Of a DNA stretch of 37,496 bases, positions 14,592 through 23,523 are shown one piece after another. The stretch's first letter is position 1. Each line of letters starts with the position of its first letter. This DNA comes from Gemmatimonadota bacterium (lineage in GTDB: Bacteria > Gemmatimonadota > Gemmatimonadetes > Gemmatimonadales > GWC2-71-9): positions 1 to 37,496 of the forward strand of contig JANYLJ010000071.1 in NCBI GenBank assembly GCA_025357945.1. The letters are read 5' to 3'. The translations under genes were made by a program, and so were the position numbers. The notes below the pieces were generated by a model. The model worked only from the letters and a program-made list of their open reading frames with translations, was not told where the DNA came from and searched no databases.

Positions 14592-16742
14592 ATGACTGAC
14601 GTCCGGACCCAGCTCCAGTCGGCGCTCTCCGACCGATATCAAATCGATCGCGAAGTGGGGCGCGGCGGGATGGCGACCGTGTACCTCGCCCAGGACGCCC
14701 GCCACCATCGCCCGGTCGCGCTCAAAGTGCTCCATCCCGACCTCGCCATGAGTCTCGGCCCGGAGCGTTTCCTCCGCGAAATCCAGATCGCTGCCAGGCT
14801 CCAGCATCCGCACATCGTGCCGCTGTACGATTCCGGCCAGGCCGGCGAGCTGCTCTACTACGTGATGCCGTTCATCGAAGGCGAGTCGTTGCGCCAGCGT
14901 CTGGAGCGCGACGGCAAGCTGCCGCTCGAAGAAGCCGTGGCGATCGCTCGCGGCGTCGCGACCGCGCTCGACTATGCCCACCGTCAGCAGGTTGTGCACC
15001 GCGACATCAAGCCCGAAAACGTCATGCTGCACGAAGGCGAAGCGATGGTAACCGATTTCGGTATCGCCAAGGCGGTGAGCGCCGCCGTCTCGCACTCGCT
15101 CACCCAGACCGGGAGCGCCATCGGAACGCCGACGTACATGAGTCCAGAGCAGGCCGCGGGCGAGCCGGATCTCGACGCCCGCAGCGACATCTATTCGCTG
15201 GCGACCGTGCTCTACGAGATGATCACCGGGGCGGCACCATTTGCGGGGCCCACCGTGCAGGCCATCATCGCGAAACTCTTTACCGAACCCGTGCCGCCGA
15301 TCCGCGACCGGCGGCACGACGTGCCGGACTGGTTGGACACGGCGGTGACGCGGGCGCTGGCGAAGGAGCCGGCGGCGCGCTATGCCACCGCCGCGCAGTT
15401 TGCGCAGGCGCTGGCGTGGCCCAGCGGCGGTACCACGCCGCCCGGTCAATCTGCTGTCGCGGTAAAGTCGATCGCCGTGCTGCCGTTCGTCAACATGAGC
15501 CCCGATCCGGAAAACGAGTATTTCACCGACGGAGTCGCCGAGGAAATCATCAACGCGCTCAGCAAGATCCAATCGCTACGGGTGGCGTCGCGCACGTCGG
15601 CGTTTGCCTTCAAGGGGAAGAACGAGGACATCGGCGAGATTGGCCGCAAGCTCAAGGTCGCAACGGTCCTCGAGGGAAGCGTGCGCAAGGCCGGCAACCG
15701 GCTGCGGATCACCGCGCAGCTGGTGAACGTGGCCGATGGCTATCACCTCTGGTCGGAGCGATACGACCGGCAGCTGGAGGATGTCTTCGCCATCCAGGAC
15801 GAAATCGCCGGCAACATCGTGCGGGCGCTGCGCGTGGTCCTGAGCGAGGACGAGAAGCGCGCGATCGAGAAGGCGCCGACCGAGAACGTCGAGGCCTACG
15901 AGTACTATCTCCGCGGGCGCCAGTTCTTCCATCAGTTTCGCCGCAGCGGGATCCAGTTCGCCCGGCGAATGTTCGAGCGGGCGATCGAAATCGATCCGGG
16001 ATTCGCGCTGGCCTATGCCGGGATTGCCGACTCCTGCTCGTTCCTGTACATGTATTGGGATGGCAGCAAGTCCAACCTGGATAGCGCCAATGGGGCGAGC
16101 CAGAAGGCGCTCGAACTCGATCCCGAGCTGGCCGAGGCACATGCGTCGCGCGGATTCGCGCTGACGTTGAGCCGGCAGTATCAAGAGGCGCGACGGGAGT
16201 TCGAGACCGCGATCGGGATCAACCCCAAGCTCTACGAGGCGCACTACCTCTACGCCCGGGCCTGTTTTCAGGAGCGGCGGTTCGAAGAGGCGGTGCGGCA
16301 CTATGAAGACGCCGCACGGGTGCGGCCGGAGGACTACCAGGCGCTGCTGCTGATGCAGTCACCCTTGTACAGCCTTGGTCGCGAGGCCGAGGCGCTCGGC
16401 GCAATGAAGAAGGGGTTGCAGGTGGTCGAGCGCCATCTGGAACTCAATCCCGACGATGCGCGGGCGCTCTACCTCGGCGCCAATGCGCTGGCCCAGCTGG
16501 GACAGCGGGAGCGCGCGCTCGAGTGGGCGAACCGCGCCCTCGGAATCGATCCGGACGATCCCGGCGTGCTGTACAACATCGCCTGTATTTATGCGCTTTG
16601 CGGCAAGACGGGAGACGCCCTGCGCTGCCTCGAGCAGGCGGTCCAGAACGGGTTCGGCCACCGGGAATGGCTGGAGAACGACAGCGATCTCGATCCGCTG
16701 CGCGCCGATCCCCGGTTCGAAGCGCTGAAGAAGCGACTTTAA
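14592..16742 (+). CDS. Ser/Thr protein kinase with FlgO/TolB-like and TPR domains
   Basis: 716 aa from ATG 14592; an in-frame GTG at 14556 would add 12 residues, but the downstream ATG gives the usual MTDVRTQLQSALSDRY start. The kinase domain is intact: [11 protein letters not shown], Lys45, HRDIKPEN (136-143), DFG 155-157 and GTPTYMSPEQ. Then the SIAVLPFVNMSPDPENEYF domain ends in LWSERYDRQLEDVFAIQDEI. TPR helices fill the C-terminal part (DPGFALAYAGIADSCSFLYM, NPDDARALYLGANALAQLGQ, DPDDPGVLYNIACIYALCG), ending ADPRFEALKKRL. No membrane segment is evident. It is the second gene of the rightward unit and the architectural counterpart of the kinase at 5703-8006. Confidence 0.93.
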   Translation: MTDVRTQLQSALSDRYQIDREVGRGGMATVYLAQDARHHRPVALKVLHPDLAMSLGPERFLREIQIAARLQHPHIVPLYDSGQAGELLYYVMPFIEGESLRQRLERDGKLPLEEAVAIARGVATALDYAHRQQVVHRDIKPENVMLHEGEAMVTDFGIAKAVSAAVSHSLTQTGSAIGTPTYMSPEQAAGEPDLDARSDIYSLATVLYEMITGAAPFAGPTVQAIIAKLFTEPVPPIRDRRHDVPDWLDTAVTRALAKEPAARYATAAQFAQALAWPSGGTTPPGQSAVAVKSIAVLPFVNMSPDPENEYFTDGVAEEIINALSKIQSLRVASRTSAFAFKGKNEDIGEIGRKLKVATVLEGSVRKAGNRLRITAQLVNVADGYHLWSERYDRQLEDVFAIQDEIAGNIVRALRVVLSEDEKRAIEKAPTENVEAYEYYLRGRQFFHQFRRSGIQFARRMFERAIEIDPGFALAYAGIADSCSFLYMYWDGSKSNLDSANGASQKALELDPELAEAHASRGFALTLSRQYQEARREFETAIGINPKLYEAHYLYARACFQERRFEEAVRHYEDAARVRPEDYQALLLMQSPLYSLGREAEALGAMKKGLQVVERHLELNPDDARALYLGANALAQLGQRERALEWANRALGIDPDDPGVLYNIACIYALCGKTGDALRCLEQAVQNGFGHREWLENDSDLDPLRADPRFEALKKRL

Positions 16743-16775
16743 CCGCGCGCTGGTCTCCCCGCCGCGGCTCGGTGA

Positions 16776-18047
16776 CTACTGCAGCCCGTACAACTTCCGC
16801 GCGTTGTCGCGCAGCACCATGTTCGCCAATTCCACCGCCCGCTCACGCGTGATCTCCTGGTCACGCATCATCCCGGTGAGCGCGCGCCCGAGCGCCTCAC
16901 GCCCGGTATTCGCGGCGATCAGGCCGCTTTCTTCCCAGCCCAGTTCCGGCGACGCGGGGTAGGCATCGGTCGCGAACATCACTTTCTCCGGAACGTACGC
17001 CAGCCACGCGCGCAGCACCTCGGCCACGTCGTGCGGCGCGTTGAAGGCCGTCTGCTCCGAAAAATCGACGTACGCGTTGGGCTTGGTGAGCAGTGGCGTG
17101 ATCTCGCGAGTATAGGGCCAGCCGCCGTGGATCATCACAAAGGTGGTTTTCCGGAGCGAGGGATCGTTGAGCAACGGCTCGAGGAGCAGGGGATTGGCCC
17201 AGGCGACGTGGAAATAGCCGCCGCCCCCATGCGCGACGTGAATGTGCACCGCCAGGCGCAAGCGCCCGCACTCGCCGGCGATGAAGCGGAAGATGTAGTC
17301 CTGCAGGGCCTTGTAGTCGCCGGCACCGGTGGCGTACACCTTTTCGGCGTCGGCGCGCGATGGATTGCCCACGTCGAGCGTGCGCAGGTAGGCCATCTCG
17401 AACTTTTCGGCGAGCGCGCCGCCCTTTTTGTGCCGCGCCAACGTCGCCCGAACCACCTTGTCCAGATATTCGCCCAGCGTCGCCGGCTTCGCCACAACAC
17501 CGCTCTCGGCGTAGTAACGCTTGAGCAGCTGCTCTTCGAGCGGGAAGAACGCCTGCTGGTCGGAGTTCAAGATCATCGCCTTGTTGTCCAGCGGATACAT
17601 CAGCGCATCGGCAAACGGCACCCAGAGGAATCGGGACGACGGCAGCCCAGTGCCCATTGCGACCCGATTGGAGAGCATCGTTTCAATCCCCATTCGGTCG
17701 AGCATCCAGGTGGCGTAATCGGCGCCGCGCGCACGCATGGCCGTCGCCTTGTCGCTGGCGCCGAAGAGTTGCGTGTGGGCGTCAGCGACGATCGGTGACT
17801 TGCCGCGCTGGCGGATCGGATCGGACTGCGCCTCGAGATTGTCCACCGGGAGCGCGTCGAACTCCAGGTCCGGCGTTTCACCCTCCGCGGTCGGCCGCAC
17901 CGGATGAGCATGATTGTCCACCGCCCGGATCCTGGCGATTTCCTGGGCAAGCTGCCGGTCGACGCCGGTCGCGTCGCCGGTGCCGCCGTTACAACCGATG
18001 GTCACGCCAAGCACCACGAGCGCCAACGCGGTGAGAACAGGTTTCAC
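16776..18047 (-). CDS. Amidohydrolase-family lipoprotein
   Basis: 423 aa. It starts with a lipoprotein-type signal (KPVLTALALVVLGVTIGC; lipidated Cys expected at 19, although Ile-Gly-Cys is an imperfect lipobox). The mature protein fits the amidohydrolase_2 / metal-dependent TIM-barrel hydrolases: an HxH pair in AVDNHAHPVRP (about residue 42), histidines in LAVHIHVAHGGGGYFHVAW and FVMIHGGWPY, and the C-terminal Asp in VMFATDAYPASPELGWEE (about residue 356). Members hydrolyse or decarboxylate small carboxylic substrates; the particular substrate is not clear. It is convergent with the TPR kinase (33 bp apart), and a 204-bp gap separates it from the upstream lipoprotein gene, so it probably has its own promoter. 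Confidence 0.85.
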   Translation of the reverse strand: MKPVLTALALVVLGVTIGCNGGTGDATGVDRQLAQEIARIRAVDNHAHPVRPTAEGETPDLEFDALPVDNLEAQSDPIRQRGKSPIVADAHTQLFGASDKATAMRARGADYATWMLDRMGIETMLSNRVAMGTGLPSSRFLWVPFADALMYPLDNKAMILNSDQQAFFPLEEQLLKRYYAESGVVAKPATLGEYLDKVVRATLARHKKGGALAEKFEMAYLRTLDVGNPSRADAEKVYATGAGDYKALQDYIFRFIAGECGRLRLAVHIHVAHGGGGYFHVAWANPLLLEPLLNDPSLRKTTFVMIHGGWPYTREITPLLTKPNAYVDFSEQTAFNAPHDVAEVLRAWLAYVPEKVMFATDAYPASPELGWEESGLIAANTGREALGRALTGMMRDQEITRERAVELANMVLRDNARKLYGLQ

Positions 18048-18198
18048 GGTCCGACTCTCGGCTGATGGAGGAGAAGAGAACGTACGCTTCGGCGAGGCGG
18101 CCCGCTACACCCGGCGCGAGCCTCGTGGCTGGAGCCGCGAGCTCGCCCGGGTTCTCGGTGGTGAGCCGCGCCAGGCCGGAATGCGGGGCACGAACGCC

Positions 18199-18233
18199 GT
18201 CATCCCGAAGGCACGAAGCGCCCACGGGATGAC
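18199..18233. repeat. REP-like palindrome / possible terminator
   Basis: Perfect 9-bp arms GTCATCCCG (18199-18207) and CGGGATGAC (18225-18233) around a 17-nt loop with AAGGC...GAAGCGCC. It begins 18 nt beyond the stop of the BIG2 lipoprotein in its direction of transcription. No T-run follows, so it is either a dispersed palindromic element or a weak terminator. Confidence 0.5.
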
Positions 18234-18250
18234 AGCCAAACGAGGCGAAG

Positions 18251-19816
18251 TTACTGCAGACCGACCAGCACGAACCGGGAGTCCGTCGCGACGCCTGCGG
18301 CGTTCGCGCACGACACAAAGGATGTCACACCGGTCGCGTCGAAGCCCCAGCCCGCACTCTGGCAGCGAATCGCCGTGCTGCCCACCGCGCTGATCTGGAA
18401 GCTCTCGTGGAGCGTACCCGAGCGCACCAGTCCGTCGAGGCGGACGGTATAGTTGCCCGTGCCGGTGCGGGTGACCGTCGCCGTGCCCGTCGGCATCACC
18501 TTGCTGTTCGAGGGTGAGTATGCCGTCGCGAGGCTCGGCTGGTCCGCATCGACGTATCCCAGCGTGGCGCCTGCGCGCGGAGAGGATATCATGGCGATAT
18601 CGAACGGTGAATCCGCGGCGATTCCCGCGCTGGTGAAGCAGTACACGATGGCGGTCAGGTCGGCGCCGGACGACGTCCAACCGCCTGCCTGGCACTGGAT
18701 GCTGGAGCCACCGTATGAGGAGACCATCAGCACCTCGCGATCCCCCGCCACCGCGCGCCCTTGGCCGGCGAAGAGCACACTGTAGGCGCCGGTCGCCGTC
18801 TTCGTCACGGTGACAGTCATGTTGCTGGACGAGAAACGGTACTGCGCGACCGCCGGATACGGGGCCACGGGTGAGCCATCGTTGACCCACGCGTATGCGA
18901 ATCGCCCTGGGAAGGTCGCGGAGCCCACGGCGAGGAAATTGAAGTCGTTGTCCGTCGCCACGCCGGCGGCGTTCCAGCATCGCGCCGACGCAGCTTCGGC
19001 GCCCCAGCTGCCGATGGTGCAGTAGCTGCCGGGCGTCCCGCTGTAGGCGGTTACGAAGGTCACTTCGGTCTCCGCGCCGGTGCGGGCGAAGCTGGTGTAG
19101 GCGAGCGAGTAGTTACCCGTGGCGCTCGAGTTGACGGTGTTGGCGCCGCCGCCGAGGGAGTAGCTATACGTGGGTGACGGAGTCTTAACGCCGCCAGGTG
19201 TCGCGAAGTTATTCCAGAAGTACGCCAGGCGCGGCGTCGCGACGAACACCTTGCTCGTGCCGGTTTTCGTTTCACTGGTTGCCGTGATGGTGGTCGATCC
19301 GGGTGCGACGGCCGTGACGAGGCCGGTACCGGACACCGTCGCAGTCGCGCCGACCGCCGACACCCAGGTGACGACGCGTCCCGGCAGGAGTGTGCTGTCG
19401 GCGGCGCGCGTCATGGCTGCGAGCTGGAACGTGCTGCCCGGGCCTACGATAATCGAGTCGGGCGCGACGGCCACTGCTGCGACGGGTACGGCTGTCACTG
19501 AAACCTGTGCGGTGCCGTTTTGCCCGCCGGCGCTCGCGGTGATGGTCACTGGTCCGCCCACGGCGACGCCGGTGATTGTTCCGGTTGGGCCGACGGTGAG
19601 GATCGCGGGGTTGCTCGAGGTCCAGGTGACCGATACCGTGGTGCAGTACAGCTGGGTCACGTTGGCGACGAGCGTTGCCGTGCTGGCGACGTTCAAGGTG
19701 GCTGGTGCGCCGCTGATACTGATGGCGCTGACAGTGCAGGTGGTGGTCGTGTTGTTGTTACTGCTGCAGCCGGCTAACATCACGCCGACGGCCAAGGTCA
19801 CCAGAGAAAATCGCAT
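18251..19816 (-). CDS. Lipoprotein with two BIG2 domains and three C-terminal repeats
   Basis: 521 aa from the ATG at 19814-19816, chosen for the classic lipobox LVTLAVGVMLAGC and the GGAG 6 nt upstream. Residues after the Cys form an SSNNNTTTTC linker, then two bacterial Ig-like (BIG2) domains (SAISISGAPATLNVASTATL; VAAVAVAPDSIIVGPGSTF with VTAVAPGSTTITATSE). The C-terminal 330 residues are three tandem modules of about 105 aa, each with a TGxYxV strand, a pair of cysteines around a GW, and an (A/S)AG(V/I)A(T/A)D turn. It should be outer-membrane anchored and surface- or periplasm-facing. Its role is unknown; adhesion or matrix binding is a guess from BIG2 domains. Confidence 0.85.
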   Translation of the reverse strand: MRFSLVTLAVGVMLAGCSSNNNTTTTCTVSAISISGAPATLNVASTATLVANVTQLYCTTVSVTWTSSNPAILTVGPTGTITGVAVGGPVTITASAGGQNGTAQVSVTAVPVAAVAVAPDSIIVGPGSTFQLAAMTRAADSTLLPGRVVTWVSAVGATATVSGTGLVTAVAPGSTTITATSETKTGTSKVFVATPRLAYFWNNFATPGGVKTPSPTYSYSLGGGANTVNSSATGNYSLAYTSFARTGAETEVTFVTAYSGTPGSYCTIGSWGAEAASARCWNAAGVATDNDFNFLAVGSATFPGRFAYAWVNDGSPVAPYPAVAQYRFSSSNMTVTVTKTATGAYSVLFAGQGRAVAGDREVLMVSSYGGSSIQCQAGGWTSSGADLTAIVYCFTSAGIAADSPFDIAMISSPRAGATLGYVDADQPSLATAYSPSNSKVMPTGTATVTRTGTGNYTVRLDGLVRSGTLHESFQISAVGSTAIRCQSAGWGFDATGVTSFVSCANAAGVATDSRFVLVGLQ

Positions 19817-19976
19817 TGAGGCTCCAAGCAGGGGATCGGGCCCGGCGCTGGCGCCAGGATGGCCGGTGCCGGGTGCACGCGGCGCCACGGTGCTAGTGTC
19901 GGCCCGTCGCCCGGTAGGTGTAGCGGTCGCTGCCCGCCGCAATCATGCAGAGGCGGCCGGCCATCGGCCTCGCTAC

Positions 19977-19982
19977 TATACT
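19977..19982 (+). promoter_or_regulatory. -10-like hexamer TATACT upstream of the dehydrogenase
   Basis: TATACT lies 37 bp before the ATG at 20020, within an otherwise G+C-rich intergenic region. The position 17 bp upstream has no convincing -35 hexamer, so the promoter is weak or activator dependent. Confidence 0.3.
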
Positions 19983-20019
19983 GGAACGGCACCTTCCGAT
20001 CACGTACACGAGGCAGCAG

Positions 20020-20871
20020 ATGATCGCATTTCTGGGAACTGGTCTCCTTGGCGGCAACTTCGTCCGCGCCTTCCGCCGCCGGAACGAAGACGTGCAGGTC
20101 TGGAATCGCTCGCCCGCCAAGGCGCGGGCACTCGAGGAAGTTGGTGCCAACGCGTTCGACAACGCTGCGGATGCGGTGCGGGGTGCCGCACGCGTGCACA
20201 TCACCGTGTCGGACGACGCGGCGGTGGATGCCCTCCTGGAGCAGGCCCGCCCTGGCTTGACCCGTGACAGCGTCATTGTCGATCACACCACGACGGCGCC
20301 GGCGGCCACGGCGGAACGCGTCCGGCGCTGGGCTGAGCGTGGTATCGTGTTCCAGCATGCGCCGGTGTTCATGGGGCCGCAGAACGCCCTTGAAGGCACC
20401 GGTTCAATGCTCGCGTCGGGGAAGCGCGCGCAGTTTGACGCGCTGGCGCCGGCGCTTCGGCAGATGACGGGCACGCTCGCCTACCTCGGCGAGGATCCCG
20501 CGCGGGCAGCGTCGGTCAAGTTGATGGGCAATCTCTTCGTGCTCGCGATGACGGCAGGCCTCGCCGACATGTTCGCGCTTGGCCATTCGCTGGGCGTGCC
20601 GGCGGCGGATGCCACCCAGATCTTCGACTGGTTCAATCCGGTTGCCATGGCGCCGGCGCGGGCCGAGCGGATGCGTACCGGCGACCTGTCACGACCGACG
20701 TGGACGCTGGCGATGGCGCGCAAGGACGCCAGGTTGATGATCGAGTCGGCCGAATTGCACCATGGGCGGCTGGCGGTGGTCCCGGCGATCGCGGCCGAGA
20801 TGGATCGCTGGATTGCGGCGGGACACGGGGGAGACGACTGGATGGTGATCGGGAAGGACAGCGTGAGCTGA
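20020..20871 (+). CDS. NAD(P)-dependent beta-hydroxyacid dehydrogenase-like oxidoreductase
   Basis: 283 aa. The N-terminal Rossmann fold starts IAFLGTGLLGGNF (a GxGxxG-type dinucleotide motif) and uses WNRSPAKARAL, where the Arg after Asn favours NADP(H). The substrate-binding stretch is DHTTTAPAATAERV followed by FQHAPVFMGPQNALEGTGSM, and the catalytic-lysine region is ASVKLMGNLFVLAMTAGLAD, as in 3-hydroxyisobutyrate dehydrogenase / 6-phosphogluconate-type enzymes. The ATG at 20020 is preferred over the in-frame 19945 because it has GAGG 6 nt upstream and starts right at the first strand. It is a stand-alone gene, divergent from the BIG2 lipoprotein and convergent with the metalloprotease. 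The substrate is unknown; imine or hydroxyacid reduction are both possible. Confidence 0.88.
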   Translation: MIAFLGTGLLGGNFVRAFRRRNEDVQVWNRSPAKARALEEVGANAFDNAADAVRGAARVHITVSDDAAVDALLEQARPGLTRDSVIVDHTTTAPAATAERVRRWAERGIVFQHAPVFMGPQNALEGTGSMLASGKRAQFDALAPALRQMTGTLAYLGEDPARAASVKLMGNLFVLAMTAGLADMFALGHSLGVPAADATQIFDWFNPVAMAPARAERMRTGDLSRPTWTLAMARKDARLMIESAELHHGRLAVVPAIAAEMDRWIAAGHGGDDWMVIGKDSVS

Positions 20872-20891
20872 CCCGATCGCCGCCGCCGGCC

Positions 20892-23420
20892 TTACTGCCA
20901 ATACCGGAAATCCCACGAGCAGGGCGGCGCCACCGTCGTAAGCCACTCCATCGCTGGCTCCCCGATCGGAGCGCCCGGCGGAACAGCCACCGACGCGCCA
21001 CGGGTGACCGGGGCGGCGGGACGACTGAGGAAGCGCCGGATATCACTCGCGAGAAGTGCGGCACTGGCACGGGTCGCGACGTCGCTTGCAGTCGCCGGTT
21101 GCGCCAGCACCGTGGCGCGCCGCTGCAACGCGATCGTAGCAAGCGCTCGCACCTGGGGCATCGCGGCGTTGCCTGCGAGGTCGATCAGCTGATCGATCAC
21201 GACGCGCTCGATCGCGCGCTTGATCTCGGCCTGGTAGGGCGTGCGCACCGCGGCGTTGAAGGCAGTGCCGATGAGCGTATCGATCACTTCGTCGAGTCCG
21301 GGTAGCCCCGGATCGAGCGCGTGCTGCTCCACCATGCGCGCCGCGCGTTCCGGTGCGAGAATGTTTCCCGCCACATGCTGTACCGCCACGACCGCCGGGG
21401 TCACGGCGTCGAACGCCCCGCCGGTGTAGCGGGGAAAGAGTTCACGCGTGGCGCCGTAGCCAGCCGGGCGCGGGGGAATCAGTTGCAGCAGGGCGTCGGG
21501 GAGCGCGAGTGCTGCCGGCGCCAGCGTGCGCATCAGTGCGTTGAGCGCGGCACGTTGCTCGGTGCCCGACGCGCGGCGGAATGGCTGTCGCCCGTCGCCC
21601 CGGATCGCATAGATGTAGTGGATCCCTCCCAGCACGCTCGCGGCCGCTTCGACCTGGTAGCGGTGGTGGAGGTAGAGCGGTACCAGCGTCTCCTCGATCT
21701 GCGCCATCGGCGTGCCGAGCTTGATGGCGTTGCTGCCGAACGTGGCGAGCGCCACGCGGCGCACCGCCATCATCCGGTCGAGTTCGGCCGCGGCATTGGT
21801 GCCATTGGACCACTGATCGGCGCGCGGGTGCACGTCGATGTCCTGGTTGGTGAGGAAACGGAGGTCATGCTCCCAGGCGCGGTCAAGAATGCCGCGGAGC
21901 GCCTGGGCTTCGACGGTGCCGCGGGGGAAGTCCTGGTAGCCGTAGTCGATCGACACCTTGTCCCAGGCACCGATGCCGTCGGCATACGCATGGGACGCGT
22001 CGAGCGTGCCATCGGCCTTGAGCGTCACCAGAGGCGCCGGGTAGTCCATCACGCTGATCCGGCCCGAGTCGCTGTCGTAGTAGTTGTGATCGAGGCCAAG
22101 CGTGTGACCCACTTCATGCGCCGCGAGCTGGCGCAGACGCTGCAGCCCCCACGCCTGGATCTCGGGGACCTGTTCGTCGCCGTTCCGGTACGGTTGCAAT
22201 AGTCCCTCGGCGATCATCCAGTCCTGGCGCACCCGGAGCGATCCCAGCGTCACCACGCCCTTGATGATCTCGCCGGTGCGCGGGTCGGTCACGCTGCCGC
22301 CGTAACTCCAGCCGCGCGTGGAGCGATGCACCCAGTTGATCATGTTGTAGCGGATGTCGAGCGGCGACGCCCCGGCTGGCAGCAGCTCGACCAGAAAGGC
22401 GTTGCGGTAGCCGGCCGCTTCGAACGCCTGATTCCACCAGCGCGCACCGTCGAGCAGTGCCGAACGGATCGGCTCGGGTGTACCGGGGTCGAGATAGTAG
22501 ACGATCGGCTTCACCGGGTCGCTCAGCGGCACGGTGGCATCGACCTTCGTCAGGCGATGCCGCGGGATGTAACGCATCGTCATCGAAGTCCCGAGCGGCG
22601 CAGAATAGTCCTGATAGGTGAACGCGCCGAAGCCGGAGCGCGGATCGTACGCGCGCGGCGTGAAGCCGGTAGAATCGGGGAGTTCCACGAACGACTGGTG
22701 AATCCGGAGTGATGCCGCCTGCGCGCTCGCCACCACGTTCCCGACACCCTCGAAGAATCCGCCAGGGCTTCGCCCGCCATCTCCGGGCTGGAGCACGAAC
22801 GTCAGCTCGGCCTCCATCTCGGTGTTCTTCGGAAAGTTCTGCGTCATCGCCATCGCGATCACGCTGCGCGACGGGTCGAGCTTGTAGCTTCCCGGCGTGA
22901 GGCGCTGGGCGAGGTTGTCGGAGTCGTGGAAAAGGAAGTCGTTCATCTCCACCAGCACCCGCCGGCCGCTGTCGCTCGCCGCGACCAGCGTGAAGCCCCA
23001 GAGGACGGAGCGGGCGAAGGCGTCGCGCACTTCGGCGACTTCGACCGGGTTGTTGCTCGAGGAGCGGAAGCCGTAATTGGGTTGCACCATCAACACTTTC
23101 TGTCCCACCCGCTCGAAGCGCACGATGCGCGATCCCGTGACGGCGGCGCGATCGAGGCCGATGTCGTTGGAACCCAGGCCGCTGGCGAGACCCGACATGT
23201 GGAGCACCTCGGTATCCAGGCGGGGGATCTCCAGGTAGAGCGTGCCCGCGTCGGCGTCCCAGTAGAGCGGGAAGTAGCCGGGAAGTTTCTGCATCCCGGC
23301 CGTCTTCGCCTCGATTGTGGGAGTCGGTTTCTTCCTGGCGGTGGCGGAGTCCTGCGCCTGGCTCGGTGCGGTGATAAGTACCAGGGCAATGAGGGCGGCG
23401 GACGCGTTGCGTGTGAGCAT
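20892..23420 (-). CDS. Secreted zinc-dependent metalloprotease
   Basis: 842 aa with signal peptide LTRNASAALIALVLITAPSQAQ. The zincin motif HEVGHTLGLDH is at about residues 434-444, with the three His ligands and catalytic Glu; SVMDYPAP shortly after provides the Met-turn. The N-terminal half (GYFPLYWDADAGTLYLEIPR, GLGSNDIGLDRAAV) and the C-terminal helical part follow the DUF5117/DUF5118 metalloprotease family. It would be exported to the periplasm or outside to degrade protein. An ACGAGG Shine-Dalgarno precedes the ATG. It is divergent from the propeller-amidohydrolase pair, with which it shares a 270-bp intergenic region containing a palindrome. Confidence 0.9.
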   Translation of the reverse strand: MLTRNASAALIALVLITAPSQAQDSATARKKPTPTIEAKTAGMQKLPGYFPLYWDADAGTLYLEIPRLDTEVLHMSGLASGLGSNDIGLDRAAVTGSRIVRFERVGQKVLMVQPNYGFRSSSNNPVEVAEVRDAFARSVLWGFTLVAASDSGRRVLVEMNDFLFHDSDNLAQRLTPGSYKLDPSRSVIAMAMTQNFPKNTEMEAELTFVLQPGDGGRSPGGFFEGVGNVVASAQAASLRIHQSFVELPDSTGFTPRAYDPRSGFGAFTYQDYSAPLGTSMTMRYIPRHRLTKVDATVPLSDPVKPIVYYLDPGTPEPIRSALLDGARWWNQAFEAAGYRNAFLVELLPAGASPLDIRYNMINWVHRSTRGWSYGGSVTDPRTGEIIKGVVTLGSLRVRQDWMIAEGLLQPYRNGDEQVPEIQAWGLQRLRQLAAHEVGHTLGLDHNYYDSDSGRISVMDYPAPLVTLKADGTLDASHAYADGIGAWDKVSIDYGYQDFPRGTVEAQALRGILDRAWEHDLRFLTNQDIDVHPRADQWSNGTNAAAELDRMMAVRRVALATFGSNAIKLGTPMAQIEETLVPLYLHHRYQVEAAASVLGGIHYIYAIRGDGRQPFRRASGTEQRAALNALMRTLAPAALALPDALLQLIPPRPAGYGATRELFPRYTGGAFDAVTPAVVAVQHVAGNILAPERAARMVEQHALDPGLPGLDEVIDTLIGTAFNAAVRTPYQAEIKRAIERVVIDQLIDLAGNAAMPQVRALATIALQRRATVLAQPATASDVATRASAALLASDIRRFLSRPAAPVTRGASVAVPPGAPIGEPAMEWLTTVAPPCSWDFRYWQ

Positions 23421-23464
23421 GGGGACCTCGTGAGTTGAGCTGAGGTGCGCGCGCTCCTGGCCGA

Positions 23465-23484
23465 CCCTTCGACTTCGCTCAGGG
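23465..23484. repeat. Small REP-like hairpin
   Basis: CCCT (23465-23468) and AGGG (23481-23484) enclose TCGACTTCGCTC. The CCCTTCGACTTCGCTCAGGG string is typical of short dispersed palindromes in high-GC genomes. It lies in the 5' region of the metalloprotease gene. Confidence 0.35.
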
Positions 23485-23503
23485 CATGCGCCACGGCTCG
23501 GCT

Positions 23504-23523
23504 GATGTCACTAAAGTGACGTC
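23504..23523. promoter_or_regulatory. 20-bp palindrome, candidate operator
   Basis: GTCACT (23507-23512) AA AGTGAC (23515-23520), extended by GA/TC at the outer ends with one mismatch. It lies 84 bp upstream of the metalloprotease start and 168 bp upstream of the amidohydrolase start, so one dimeric regulator could control both directions. A regulator gene is not in the window. Confidence 0.4.

Noticed and set aside
14100-15572. A 490-codon open frame on the minus strand across the junction of two rightward kinases
   Set aside because: It spans the end of one real gene and half of the next, with no recognisable motif; an antisense shadow.
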